DNA of 64,000 nucleotides from Cellulosimicrobium sp. Marseille-Q4280. Lineage in GTDB: Bacteria > Actinomycetota > Actinomycetes > Actinomycetales > Cellulomonadaceae. The position numbers and the translations under genes are program-made. The notes beneath the pieces are model-generated. The model ran no database searches. It saw only the letters and a list, made by a program, of their open reading frames with translations, and was not told the origin of the DNA. The stretch spans positions 62,001-126,000 of the forward strand of contig NZ_CALPBY010000004.1 of assembly GCF_943181405.1 (NCBI RefSeq). The letters are read 5' to 3'. The first letter of the stretch is position 1, and every line of letters starts with the position of its first letter. Shown piece by piece: positions 1 through 8,291 of the stretch.

Positions 1-974
1 TCGTCGCGGCGGCGAAGCAGGGCTCCGCGCCGGTCGACCCCGGCACCCCCGGCCTCGCCGGCACGGGACGCTGGTCGTTCGACGAGGGCACCGGCACGAC
101 CGCCGCCGACGCCGTGGGCGACCACCCGGCGTCGGGCACGGGCACCTGGGTGCCCGGGCAGGGCGGCACGGGCTCCGCCGTGAAGCTGAACGGCACGAAC
201 CAGTCGTTCGCGACGGAGGGGCCCGTGCTCGACACCACCGGCTCGTACACCGTGTCCGCGTGGGCGCAGCTCGACCGCCTGCCGGGCGGCGCGTGGGCGA
301 CGGTCGTCGGGCAGGACTCGTCGACCGGCTCCAGCGCGTTCTACCTCCAGTACGGCGGCGGCGGCCGGTTCGCCTTCTCCTACGACGGCGAGCCGCGGGC
401 CGAGTACGTCGTCCAGCCGGTGCTCGGCGACTGGTACCACCTCGTGGGCGTCCGCGACGCGGCCGACCAGACGCTGAAGCTGTACGTCAACGGGGAGCTC
501 GTCGGGCAGTCCGACGTCTGCGGCGGCACGACGCCGTCCGGCCCGCTGACCATCGGCCGCGGCCAGTGGGGCGGCAACCCGGTCGACTTCTGGCCGGGCA
601 CGATCGACGACGTCCGCGTCTTCGACCGCGCGCTGTCCGACGACGAGGTCGCGTCCGTGTACGCCGGCGACGACGAGGAGCCGGCGCTCGACGTCACCGT
701 GACCGCGGAGCCGCGCTGCCTCGCGGGCACCGCGTACGTCGCGGTACGGGCGACGAACGGCGGGGACGTCCCGGTGGACGTCACGCTCGACACGCCGTTC
801 GGCTCGAAGACCGTCTCCGACGTCCAGCCGGGGAAGAACGCGTACCAGTCGTTCGCCGTCCGGTCCACGTCGGTCGAGGCCGGGACGGCGACCGTCACCG
901 CGCGCGGCGAGGTCGACGGCGAGGAGGTGACGACCGAGCTCGAGGCCGGGTACGCGGCGTCGTCCTGCGGCTGA
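1..974 (+). CDS. C-terminal part of a secreted LamG-domain protein (5' end outside window)
   Basis: The reading frame is open from base 3 with no start in view, so the N-terminal, probably catalytic, part lies upstream of the window. What remains is a Gly/Pro linker, a concanavalin A-like LamG jelly-roll (from about RWSFDEG to VYAGDD, with the typical YVNGELVG strand and the WPGTIDDVRVFDRALS signature), and a final domain of about 95 residues with two cysteines and Ig-like strands. LamG plus such a tail is common at the end of actinobacterial secreted glycoside hydrolases and would help bind carbohydrate. Which enzyme family is attached cannot be seen. It converges on the ROK gene that follows; a strong palindrome separates the two stops. 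Confidence 0.8.
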   Translation, partial: VAAAKQGSAPVDPGTPGLAGTGRWSFDEGTGTTAADAVGDHPASGTGTWVPGQGGTGSAVKLNGTNQSFATEGPVLDTTGSYTVSAWAQLDRLPGGAWATVVGQDSSTGSSAFYLQYGGGGRFAFSYDGEPRAEYVVQPVLGDWYHLVGVRDAADQTLKLYVNGELVGQSDVCGGTTPSGPLTIGRGQWGGNPVDFWPGTIDDVRVFDRALSDDEVASVYAGDDEEPALDVTVTAEPRCLAGTAYVAVRATNGGDVPVDVTLDTPFGSKTVSDVQPGKNAYQSFAVRSTSVEAGTATVTARGEVDGEEVTTELEAGYAASSCG

Positions 975-984
975 TCCCACCCGC

Positions 985-1051
985 GAGGTAGAACCGCAGG
1001 TCGCGAGGTAGAGCTCGAGGAGCTCTACCTCGCGACCGCGGTTTCTACCTC
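985..1051. repeat. Palindromic intergenic repeat, family 1 copy A / possible bidirectional terminator
   Basis: Between two convergent genes sits a dyad with perfect 18-bp arms (999-1016 and 1020-1037) around a 3-nt loop, extended outward by a second, slightly gapped arm pair (985-998 and 1038-1051). It is built from four copies of a unit resembling TCGCGAGGTAGAAC, two in each orientation. A related element lies at 33934-34008. It could act as a bidirectional terminator or be a REP-like dispersed element. There is no T-run. Confidence 0.7.
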
Positions 1052-1081
1052 ACGTCGACGCCGCCGCGGAGGCCCGGGCCG

Positions 1082-2308
1082 TCAGGTCCGACGGCGCGTC
1101 GCCTCGTCCGCGACCGCCGGCAGCTCGGCGCGCAGCACCATCGAGGCGGCACCCACGGCCGCGGCGTCGGCGACGCGCATCGAGAGCGCGACGCGGACCT
1201 CGTGGCGGGCACGGGGCAGCGCCTCGGCGTCCAGCCGCTCGCGCAGGACCGACAGGTAGATGCTGCCCGCGACCGTGAACGACGGCCCGGCCAGCACGAT
1301 CGAGTCGAGGTCGAGCAGGTCCACGAGCGTGAGCACGGCGTCCGCGAGGTGGTGCGCCGACTCCTCGACGAGCGCTGTCGCGAGCGCGTCGCCGCGGACG
1401 GCCGCGGACGCGACGGCGGCGAAGTCGGTGAACGGGTCGCCGTCGTCGCTCAGCTCGACGACGGTCTCGCGCCCGGCCTCGACGGCGGCGCGCGCGGCGG
1501 CGGCGACGGCTGCGGGGGCGGCGAGCTCCTCGACCGTCGGCCCGGCCTTCCCGTCGGCGCGGTGCACGTGCAGGCGCCCGAGCGGCCCGACGTTGCCGCT
1601 CGCGCCGCGGTAGACCTGGCCGTCGAGCACGAGCCCGGCGCCGATCGACGCGCCCATGTAGACCGTGCAGTGTGCGCGCGCGTCGCCCACCGTCCCGCGC
1701 CAGAGCTCGCCCACGGCGGCCGCGGTCGCATCGTTGCCGAGGACGACGTCCAGTCCCGTCGCGCGTTCGAACGCGGCGCGCACGCCGTGACCGACCCAGC
1801 CGGGCAGGCTGCGCGAGTGCAGCAGCGACCCCTGCTCGAGGTCGAGCGTGCCGGGCAGCACGAGCCCCACGCCCACGACCGACGACGGCGCCACCTCGCC
1901 CGCGCGCAGCAGCGCGAGGACCTGCGCGGACAGCCGCTCGACGACGGCGTCCGGGTCGTCCGCGCGCGCCCCGCGCACCCGTTGGCGTGCGACGAGCGCG
2001 CCCGCGGCGTCGACCACGACGGCCACCGCCCAGTCGGCGCCGACCTGGACCCCCACGGCGCAGCGCGACCGCGGGGCCACGGCGAGCATGACGCGCGGCT
2101 TGCCGCCGGTCCACGCCCGCTCGCCCGTCTCGACGACGAGGCCTTCGTCGAGGAGTGCGCGCACCGCGTGCGTCACCGTCGCCTGCGTGAAACCCGTGGT
2201 CTCGGCGACCTCGACGCGGCTGATGGGGCCGAGGCGCCGGATCGTGTCGAGCACCGTGGAACGGCTCGTCCGCGCACCCGTTCGGGGCGCACGCCCAGGG
2301 ACCTCCAC
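1082..2308 (-). CDS. ROK-family transcriptional regulator lacking the zinc motif
   Basis: The GTG-started protein has 408 residues. Residues ~15-60 form a winged helix-turn-helix (LDTIRRLGPISRVEVAETTG) and the rest is a sugar-kinase-like ROK fold with the ENDATAAAVGE-type stretch present as GNDATAAAVGELW. ROK repressors usually bind an intracellular sugar or sugar phosphate and control carbohydrate genes. The usual zinc-binding CxCGxxGC segment is absent: at that place the protein reads LGRLHVHRADGKAGPTVEE, without cysteines. The second ROK regulator in this window keeps it. The gene is divergent from a LacI-like gene with only 44 bp between starts, so the two probably share a control region. 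Confidence 0.85.
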   Translation of the reverse strand: MEVPGRAPRTGARTSRSTVLDTIRRLGPISRVEVAETTGFTQATVTHAVRALLDEGLVVETGERAWTGGKPRVMLAVAPRSRCAVGVQVGADWAVAVVVDAAGALVARQRVRGARADDPDAVVERLSAQVLALLRAGEVAPSSVVGVGLVLPGTLDLEQGSLLHSRSLPGWVGHGVRAAFERATGLDVVLGNDATAAAVGELWRGTVGDARAHCTVYMGASIGAGLVLDGQVYRGASGNVGPLGRLHVHRADGKAGPTVEELAAPAAVAAAARAAVEAGRETVVELSDDGDPFTDFAAVASAAVRGDALATALVEESAHHLADAVLTLVDLLDLDSIVLAGPSFTVAGSIYLSVLRERLDAEALPRARHEVRVALSMRVADAAAVGAASMVLRAELPAVADEATRRRT

Positions 2309-2352
2309 GGGACGACGGTACCCGGCGGGCTGTCGGGCGGCATACTTGCGCC

Positions 2353-3216
2353 ATGGAGCAGCCTGCAGCTCCCGGTCGCTCGACGTTGCGCGCCGGGATC
2401 GTCCAGCACCGGTCCTCCGACTCGCACGACCTCGACCCGTTCTACGACCACGTGCTCGCAGGGCTGGAGGAGACGCTCGACGCGCACGGCGCGAGCGTGT
2501 TCGTGCTGTTCGAGGAGTCGGCCGACGCGGAGCTCGAGGTGTACCGGCGGTGGGCGGACCAGGCGCTCGTCGACGCGGTCGTGCTCACCGACCTCGTCGA
2601 CGGCGACGAGCGGGTCGCGGCGTGCCGGCGTGCGGGGCTGCCCGCGTACGCCCTGTGCCCGGCCCCGCCGGCCGACGTGCCCGCCGTCGTGGTGGACGAC
2701 GCCGACGCGATGCGCCGGGCGATCGACTATCTCGCCGGCCTCGGTCACCGGCACGTGGCCCGGGTCAGCGGACCCTCGCACCTCCTGCACACGCGGGCGC
2801 GGACCGTGGCGTTCGACGAGGTCGTCACGGCACGGGGTCTGCGCGGCACGACCGTCGTGGGGAGCTACGGGACGGCGTCCGGCGCTGATGCGACCCGGAC
2901 GCTCCTGGACGCGGACGACCCGCCGACCGCGATCGTCTACGACGACGACCTCATGGCGGTGGGCGGGCTCCGGGTCGCTCGTGCGCTGGGTCGGTCGGTG
3001 CCCGGCGACGTGTCGCTGCTCGCGTGGGACGACTCGGCGCACTGCCGCCTCGCCGACCCGCCGCTCTCGGCGGTGAGCCGCGACGTGCGCGGCCTGGGCG
3101 CGGAGCTCGGCGCGCTGCTGCTGCGGACCACGACGGGAGATGTCGCGGACGTGCTGCAGGCGCCGGCCGCACGGGTCGTGACGCGGGGGAGCACCGGACC
3201 CGTGCCGGCGGCCTGA
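2353..3216 (+). CDS. LacI/GalR-type sugar-binding domain protein without helix-turn-helix
   Basis: The 287-residue protein begins almost directly with the periplasmic-binding-protein-like fold of LacI/GalR regulators (AGIVQHRSSDSHDLDPFYDH) and ends with the usual dimer strand (VSLLAWDDSAHCRLADPPLS, then VTRGSTGP). LacI regulators are about 330-350 residues with a ~55-residue N-terminal HTH and hinge. That part is missing here, and the space upstream is occupied by the divergent ROK start. ATG 2353 is the only good start; a CATACT -10 box at 2341-2346 ends 6 nt before it, suggesting a leaderless mRNA. It may be a ligand-responsive partner that does not bind DNA, or a decayed regulator. Confidence 0.75.
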   Translation: MEQPAAPGRSTLRAGIVQHRSSDSHDLDPFYDHVLAGLEETLDAHGASVFVLFEESADAELEVYRRWADQALVDAVVLTDLVDGDERVAACRRAGLPAYALCPAPPADVPAVVVDDADAMRRAIDYLAGLGHRHVARVSGPSHLLHTRARTVAFDEVVTARGLRGTTVVGSYGTASGADATRTLLDADDPPTAIVYDDDLMAVGGLRVARALGRSVPGDVSLLAWDDSAHCRLADPPLSAVSRDVRGLGAELGALLLRTTTGDVADVLQAPAARVVTRGSTGPVPAA

Positions 3217-3322
3217 TCAGCGCCGCACGGCGCGCGCGAGCTCGTGTAGGCACAGCGGATCGCAGTGGGAGATCTTCCAGTCGCTCAGCTGAGCGCGGTC
3301 GCCGGCGACCAGGGCGGCGAGG

Positions 3323-3961
3323 TCAGCCCTGCGCGGCGCGCTGCGCGCCCGTGACGGCGGAGGTTCCCAGGTCGCTCGCGGGCAGCGGCGCACCGGCGGT
3401 GACGGCGTCGGACCAGGTCACGGTGTCGGTGACCGCGGCGAAGTTGGAGTGGAGCAGCGTCAGCAGGGTCGTGTGCACCGTCTTGGCGTCCGCGAACCCC
3501 GCGTCGTTGGCGATGTTGATCGCCCCGGTCGCGTCGGACAGGACCTCGGCCGCCAGGCCGTGCGTCTCGGCCTCGGCGGCAGAGGCAAGGATGCAGTTGT
3601 TGGTCATGTAGCCGACGAGGGTGATCGTGTCGACCTTGTGGTCGCGCAGCCACTCGAGCAGGTCCGTCCCGGCGAAGACGGTGCCGTACTCCTTGACGAC
3701 CGACTTCCACGCGTCGGTCCGGCGGCTCTCGACCTCCGGGTGCAGCTCGAAGCCGGGCGTGGTCGGGTCGAACACCGGAGCGCCCTCGCCCGCCGTGTGC
3801 TGCACCGCGACGACGGGGATGCCGGCAGCGGTGGCGGCGTCGACGGCAGCGGCGATGCGGGGCAGCGACTCGGTGTGGGGCGGGTGCTGGATCTCGAGGG
3901 GGCCGCCGAAGTACTCCTGCTGAACGTCGATGAGGACGAGGGCGCGGCGCGGGCTGGTCAT
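3323..3961 (-). CDS. Cysteine hydrolase family protein (isochorismatase fold)
   Basis: The 212-residue protein has the isochorismatase-like catalytic triad: Asp12 (VLIDVQQEYF), Lys90 (VVKEYGTVF) and Cys123 (GYMTNNCILAS). Family members hydrolyse nicotinamide, isochorismate or other amides; the substrate is not readable from the sequence. The start is ATG 3961, preceded at good spacing by AAGGAG. The gene is divergent from a GlxA-type regulator with 111 bp between the starts, so that regulator is its likely controller. The enzyme is probably cytosolic; no signal peptide is visible. Confidence 0.85.
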   Translation of the reverse strand: MTSPRRALVLIDVQQEYFGGPLEIQHPPHTESLPRIAAAVDAATAAGIPVVAVQHTAGEGAPVFDPTTPGFELHPEVESRRTDAWKSVVKEYGTVFAGTDLLEWLRDHKVDTITLVGYMTNNCILASAAEAETHGLAAEVLSDATGAINIANDAGFADAKTVHTTLLTLLHSNFAAVTDTVTWSDAVTAGAPLPASDLGTSAVTGAQRAAQG

Positions 3962-4054
3962 GACGGGGGTGCTCCTTGGTCGTGGGACGCCGCCTCCGGG
4001 GGGCGACTCCTCGATCCTCCCGGCCACGACAGGGCTCGGCCATTGGCACACGTG

Positions 4055-4067
4055 CATCGTTACGATG
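4055..4067. promoter_or_regulatory. 13-bp palindrome CATCGT-T-ACGATG in a divergent promoter region
   Basis: A perfect inverted repeat lies between the cysteine hydrolase and its divergent GlxA/AraC regulator, ending 5 nt before the regulator's GTG start. It is a candidate operator, probably for the regulator itself. AraC-family sites are often asymmetric, so this remains an inference. Confidence 0.4.
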
Positions 4068-4072
4068 ATTTC

Positions 4073-5047
4073 GTGCCAACCTCCGGACCGCCGCTGCGCA
4101 TCGCCGTCTACGCCTTCGACGGCGTCACGATGTTCCACCTGTCGGTCCCGCAGATCGTCTTCGACGAGGTGTCGCGGCAGGGCCTCGGCTCCTGGGAGAC
4201 GGTGCTGTTCTCCGACCGCGCCGGGTCTGTCCGCACCGCGGAGGGGTACCGCATCGGCGGGGTGCGGGGCCCCTCGGCGGCCGAGGATGCCGACGTCGTC
4301 GTCGTCCCGTCGTGGTTCGAGGACGGCCGCACCGCCGGCGCGACGCTGCGTCGCGCGCTGACGCGGGCTCACGGCCGCGGGGCCACCGTCGCCGGGCTGT
4401 GCCTCGGGGCGGTCGCCGTCGCGGACGCGGGACTGCTCTCGGGCCGCGGTGCGGTGACGCACTGGCAGTCGATGGACATGCTGGCCGGCCGCCACCCCGA
4501 CGTCGCCCTGGACGCGACCGTCCTGTACGTCGACCACGGCGACGTGCTCACCTCGGCCGGGACGGCATCGGCGATCGACGCATGCCTGCATCTCGTCCGC
4601 CGTCGGCTCGGCGCGGCGGCGGCCAACCGGGTGGCGCGCCACCTCGTCGTGGCGCCGCACCGTGAAGGCGGGCAGGCGCAGTACATCGAGCGCCCCGTGC
4701 CCGCGCGCGCGTCGGACGACCCGGTCTCCCGCGTCGTCACCTGGGCGCTCGAGCACCTCGGCGAGACGCTGACGGTCGAGCGCCTCGCCGCCATGGCCCA
4801 CATGAGCAGGCGCACCTTCATCCGCACCTTCCGGGCCTCCACCGGCGCGACGCCGGCCGCCTGGGTCCGGTCGCGCCGGCTGGACGAGGCGCGCCGGCTG
4901 CTCGAGTCGACGGACCTGCCGATCGACCAGGTGGCTGACGCGTGCGGGTTCGGCAGCGCCGTGACGCTGCGGCAGAGCTTCGCCGCCGCGTTCGGCACGT
5001 CGCCGTCGGAGTACCGGCGCCGCTTCGATGCGCGCACCGTGGCCTAG
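4073..5047 (+). CDS. GlxA-family transcriptional regulator (DJ-1/PfpI domain + AraC HTH)
   Basis: The 324-residue protein has two parts. Residues ~5-190 are a DJ-1/PfpI-like domain with a retained nucleophile-elbow cysteine (VAGLCLGAVAVA). The C-terminal ~100 residues are an AraC double helix-turn-helix (ERLAAMAHMSRRTFIRTFRA; the second HTH includes QVADACGFGSAVTLRQSF). Such regulators activate nearby catabolic or amidase genes. The GTG start at 4073 is chosen because the DJ-1 fold begins right after it; no strong ribosome site is seen. The divergent cysteine hydrolase is the obvious target. Confidence 0.85.
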   Translation: MPTSGPPLRIAVYAFDGVTMFHLSVPQIVFDEVSRQGLGSWETVLFSDRAGSVRTAEGYRIGGVRGPSAAEDADVVVVPSWFEDGRTAGATLRRALTRAHGRGATVAGLCLGAVAVADAGLLSGRGAVTHWQSMDMLAGRHPDVALDATVLYVDHGDVLTSAGTASAIDACLHLVRRRLGAAAANRVARHLVVAPHREGGQAQYIERPVPARASDDPVSRVVTWALEHLGETLTVERLAAMAHMSRRTFIRTFRASTGATPAAWVRSRRLDEARRLLESTDLPIDQVADACGFGSAVTLRQSFAAAFGTSPSEYRRRFDARTVA

Positions 5048-5159
5048 CCCCGCGGGAGTACCGCTGACCCACCGGATGCGCACACGCCGGATGGTGGCGC
5101 GAGCTGGGCAGTGACGTCACCTCCGACACCATGATCGACATATCCGATGTCAGAACCCC

Positions 5160-5189
5160 TTGCAGTGGTGTCACTATGGTGTCATAGTG
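5160..5189 (+). promoter_or_regulatory. Promoter with CACTATG-N4-CATAGTG operator, likely leaderless
   Basis: A perfect inverted repeat has arms at 5172-5178 and 5183-5189. It overlaps a promoter made of TTGCAG (5160-5165), a 17-bp spacer and CATAGT (5183-5188). The -10 ends 6 nt before ATG 5195, so transcription would start at the start codon. Because the first gene encodes a ribbon-helix-helix protein, autorepression through this dyad is likely. Confidence 0.55.
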
Positions 5190-5194
5190 GAGCC

Positions 5195-5725
5195 ATGGAC
5201 CTGACCCGATATGTCGACGAGCTGCAGCACCAGCTCTCCACCGCCGCTGCGGCCGGGGGAGACGAGGCGCGTGAGCTCGCCGCCCGGCTGACCGCCCCGC
5301 TCGACGCGGCCGCCCGCCTCGTGCTCCTCGAAGCCCTCTCCGACGCCGCGGGGGAGATCTCCGCGGAGCTGGCGCCCGGCTCCGTGGACGTCCGCCTCCG
5401 CGGCGGTGCCCCCGAGTTCGTCGTCAGCGCTCCCGCCGCCCCGGCTGTCCCGACAGCCACCTTCGCCCCGGTCGCCGACGCGGCCGCGACACCCGCGCCG
5501 CCGACTGTCGACACCGAGGGCGCCGCGACCACCCGCACCACCCTCCGCCTCCCCGACCACCTCAAGACGCAGGCCGAGACCGCCGCCGCGCGTGACGGCG
5601 TCTCGGTCAACACCTGGCTCGTCCGTGCGGTCGCAGCCGCCCTCGAGCAGACCTCGGGTCGGCCCGCGACCGCGAGCAGCTCCCCGCAGCGCGGCACCGG
5701 CCGCGTCACCGGCTGGGTGCGCTGA
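5195..5725 (+). CDS. Ribbon-helix-helix (HicB/Arc-type) DNA-binding protein
   Basis: The 176-residue protein has an acidic N-terminal region (~1-75), a flexible Ala/Pro/Thr linker, and a C-terminal ribbon-helix-helix domain (TTRTTLRLPDHLKTQAETAA and VSVNTWLVRAVAAALEQ), as found in Arc, CopG and HicB-antitoxin-like proteins. No toxin gene is adjacent. It heads an operon with a DUF4097 protein and an ABC exporter, so it is more likely the operon's regulator than an antitoxin. The start ATG 5195 fits the promoter spacing and leaves the upstream palindrome outside the coding region. Confidence 0.8.
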   Translation: MDLTRYVDELQHQLSTAAAAGGDEARELAARLTAPLDAAARLVLLEALSDAAGEISAELAPGSVDVRLRGGAPEFVVSAPAAPAVPTATFAPVADAAATPAPPTVDTEGAATTRTTLRLPDHLKTQAETAAARDGVSVNTWLVRAVAAALEQTSGRPATASSSPQRGTGRVTGWVR

Positions 5726-5756
5726 CACCTGCGCTGACATCTGCGCTGACACCTAC
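5721..5756. repeat. Three tandem 12-bp repeats (GCTGACAYCTRC)
   Basis: Three copies of a 12-bp unit run directly through the stop codon of the RHH gene. They could be extra binding sites for the RHH protein ahead of the next gene or a simple slippage repeat. Confidence 0.6.
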
Positions 5757-5823
5757 GTCGGCAGTCCGCCGCCGTTCTGAACCACCACACCCGACCCCAC
5801 CCCCCCACCGATGGAGCTTCGTC

Positions 5824-6663
5824 ATGCCCACTTTCCCCGCCCCCCACCCCGTCCCGGTCGTCGTGGACGTGCCCTTCGCCAACCTGCAGGTCGTCGCAGG
5901 GGAGCGCGACGACGTCGTCGTCACCGTGCTGCCGACCACCTCCAAGCCCGGCAGCGTGCGTGCCGCCGAGGAGGTGCGCGTCGACCGCGACGGGGACGCC
6001 GTGACGATCACGTACCCCGGGTCCTGGAAGCAGTTCGTGCTGCCGTTCGCGTCCGGCACCGCGAACATCACCGTCGAGGTGCCCGCCGGCTCGCGGCTGC
6101 GCGGCAAGACCGGCTCGCTCTACGCCGAGGGCCCGCTCGACGCCGTCGACATGACGCTCTCCGCGGGCAACGTCCGGGTGGGCGACGTCGACCGGCTCGA
6201 CCTCAAGGTCGCCGCCGGCTCGGTCGCCGCGGGCCGCATCACCGGGACGCTGGACGTCAGGGTGAGCGCCGGCTCGGTCGTCGTCGACGAGATCGCCGGC
6301 AGCGGCACGATCCGCGCGAGCAACGGGACCACCACGGTGGGAGTCGTCACCGGTTCCCTGGAGGTGCAGGGCGCCCACGCCGACATCGCCGTGAGCCGCG
6401 TGCGCGGCACCGTGACCGCCAAGTCCGCCCACGCCGGCATCCGGGTCACCAGCCTCGAGTCCGGCGCCGTGACGCTCACCTCCTCCTACGGCTCGATCGA
6501 GGTGGGCGTGCCCGAGGGCACCGCCGCCTACCTCGACGTCTCGTCGGAGAACGGCACAGTCCGCAACCTGCTGACCCCCACCGAGGGGCCGGTCGACGAC
6601 GAGGCCACCGCAGAGATCCACGCGAGCACCGGCTACGGCGACGTCGTCGTCCGCCGGCCCTGA
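5824..6663 (+). CDS. DUF4097-family beta-strand-repeat protein
   Basis: The 279-residue protein has no signal peptide or membrane segment. It consists of repeated short beta strands with alternating Gly/Ser/Val (AGNVRVGDV, AGSVAAGRI, AGSVVVDEI and similar), the hallmark of DUF4097, also called the toast-rack fold and seen in LiaF-like envelope-stress proteins. It lies between an RHH regulator and a DrrAB-like ABC transporter, a gene order often seen in actinobacteria. Its role is unknown; it may sense or scaffold at the membrane surface. The ATG at 5824 is the first start after the stop of the previous gene. Confidence 0.85.
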   Translation: MPTFPAPHPVPVVVDVPFANLQVVAGERDDVVVTVLPTTSKPGSVRAAEEVRVDRDGDAVTITYPGSWKQFVLPFASGTANITVEVPAGSRLRGKTGSLYAEGPLDAVDMTLSAGNVRVGDVDRLDLKVAAGSVAAGRITGTLDVRVSAGSVVVDEIAGSGTIRASNGTTTVGVVTGSLEVQGAHADIAVSRVRGTVTAKSAHAGIRVTSLESGAVTLTSSYGSIEVGVPEGTAAYLDVSSENGTVRNLLTPTEGPVDDEATAEIHASTGYGDVVVRRP

Positions 6664-6689
6664 CACGACCCCACGAACGGAGACCGGAC

Positions 6690-7514
6690 ATGACCACCCC
6701 TCAGTTCCCCGCACCCGCGATCAGGGTGCAGGGCATCCAGAAGTCCTTCCAGGACCTGCACGTGCTGCGCGGCGTCGACCTGGACGTCGCGGCAGGCAGC
6801 ATCTTCGCGCTGCTGGGCTCGAACGGCGCCGGGAAGACGACGCTCGTGCGGATCCTGTCGACCCTGCTCAAGGCCGACGCGGGCACCGCGACGGTCCACG
6901 GGTTCGACGTCGCCACGCAGCCCAGCGAGGTGCGGGAGGCGATCAGCCTCACGGGGCAGTTCGCCGCGGTCGACGAGATCCTCACCGGCCGGGAGAACCT
7001 CGTCCTCGTCGCGCGGCTGCGCCACCTGCCCGACCCCGGTGCGATCGCGGACGAGCTGCTCGCGCGGTTCTCGCTCACGGACGCGGGAGGCCGTCGGGCC
7101 GGCACCTACTCGGGGGGCATGCGTCGCCGCCTCGACATCGCGATGAGCCTCATCGGCGACCCGCCGGTGATCTTCCTCGACGAGCCCACCACCGGCCTGG
7201 ACCCGCAGGCCCGGATCGAGGTCTGGGACACCGTCAAGCAGCTCGCGCAGGGCGGCACGACCGTCCTGCTGACCACCCAGTACCTCGACGAGGCTGAGCA
7301 GCTCGCCGACCGGATCGCGATCCTGCACCAGGGCACGATCATCCAGAACGGCACGCTCGCCGAGCTCAAGGCGCTCCTGCCCGCGGCCGAGGTCGAGTAC
7401 GTCGCCAAGCAGCCCTCCCTCGAGGACGTCTTCCTCTCCCTCGTCGGCGAGACCGGCACCACCGCCCAGCCCGCCTCCGCCACCACGGCCGGCACAGACA
7501 AGGAAGCACGATGA
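6690..7514 (+). CDS. ABC transporter ATP-binding protein, DrrA-type exporter
   Basis: The 274-residue protein has a complete nucleotide-binding domain: Walker A GSNGAGKTT (43-51), signature YSGGMRRRLD, Walker B VIFLDEPTTGLDP, and the QYLDEAEQLADRI switch region. It is closest in style to the daunorubicin-resistance DrrA group, which exports drugs or lipids. The start ATG 6690 lies 26 nt after the DUF4097 stop. Its stop overlaps the permease start by ATGA, so the two are translationally coupled. Confidence 0.92.
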   Translation: MTTPQFPAPAIRVQGIQKSFQDLHVLRGVDLDVAAGSIFALLGSNGAGKTTLVRILSTLLKADAGTATVHGFDVATQPSEVREAISLTGQFAAVDEILTGRENLVLVARLRHLPDPGAIADELLARFSLTDAGGRRAGTYSGGMRRRLDIAMSLIGDPPVIFLDEPTTGLDPQARIEVWDTVKQLAQGGTTVLLTTQYLDEAEQLADRIAILHQGTIIQNGTLAELKALLPAAEVEYVAKQPSLEDVFLSLVGETGTTAQPASATTAGTDKEAR

Positions 7515-8275
7515 CCACGCACGTCCTCACCGACACCGGCGTCCTGACCGGCCGCTCGCTGCGCCACATCTCGCGCAGCCCCGACACGATCATCACCACC
7601 GCCGTCACCCCGACCGCGCTCATGCTGCTGTTCGTCTACGTGCTCGGCGGCGCGATCGACACCGGCACCAGCGAGTCCTACATCGACTACATGCTCCCCG
7701 GCATCCTGCTCATCACCATCGCCTCCGGCGTCGCGTACACCGCCTACCGGCTGTTCCTCGACATGCAGGGCGGCATCTTCGAACGGTTCCAGTCGATGCC
7801 CATCACCCGCTCGTCCGTCCTGTGGGCGCACGTGCTCACGTCCCTGGTCGCGAACCTCGCGTCGATCGCGATCGTGGTCGCCGTCGCGTTCCTCATGGGC
7901 TTCCGCACCGGCGCGTCCGTCGGCGCCTGGCTCGCCGTCGTCGCCATCCTCGTCCTGTTCACCCTCGCCCTGACGTGGCTCGCCGTGATCGCCGGACTCT
8001 CGGCGAAGACGGTCGACGGGGCGAGCGCGTTCAGCTACCCCCTGATCTTCCTGCCGTTCATCAGCTCGGCGTTCGTCCCCACCGACACCATGCCCGCCCC
8101 GGTCGCCTGGTTCGCCGAGAACCAGCCCGTCACCGCCATCGTCGACACCCTGCGGGCCCTGTTCGGCCAGGAGCCGGTCGGTACCGACATCTGGGTCGCC
8201 CTCGCCTGGCTGGTGGGGATCCTCGTCGTCGCCTACGCCGGTGCCGTGGTCATCTACCGCCGCAAGGTCAGCTGA
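7511..8275 (+). CDS. ABC-2 type permease, DrrB-type
   Basis: The 254-residue protein has about six membrane spans and the ABC-2 permease hallmarks: an N-terminal cytosolic helix (TGRSLRHISRSPDTII), a GIFERFQSMPITRSS coupling segment, and a FLPFISSAFVPTDTMP loop before the last spans. It forms the membrane part of an exporter with the preceding ATPase, whose stop it overlaps by 4 bp. The cargo is unknown. A downstream dyad may end the operon. Confidence 0.9.
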   Translation: MTTHVLTDTGVLTGRSLRHISRSPDTIITTAVTPTALMLLFVYVLGGAIDTGTSESYIDYMLPGILLITIASGVAYTAYRLFLDMQGGIFERFQSMPITRSSVLWAHVLTSLVANLASIAIVVAVAFLMGFRTGASVGAWLAVVAILVLFTLALTWLAVIAGLSAKTVDGASAFSYPLIFLPFISSAFVPTDTMPAPVAWFAENQPVTAIVDTLRALFGQEPVGTDIWVALAWLVGILVVAYAGAVVIYRRKVS

Positions 8276-8291
8276 CCCCGCGCACCTGCAC

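Noticed and set aside
5195-5725. Toxin-antitoxin module suggested by the HicB-like domain
   Set aside because: No HicA-type or other toxin gene is adjacent; the next genes are a DUF4097 protein and an exporter, so an operon regulator is more likely.
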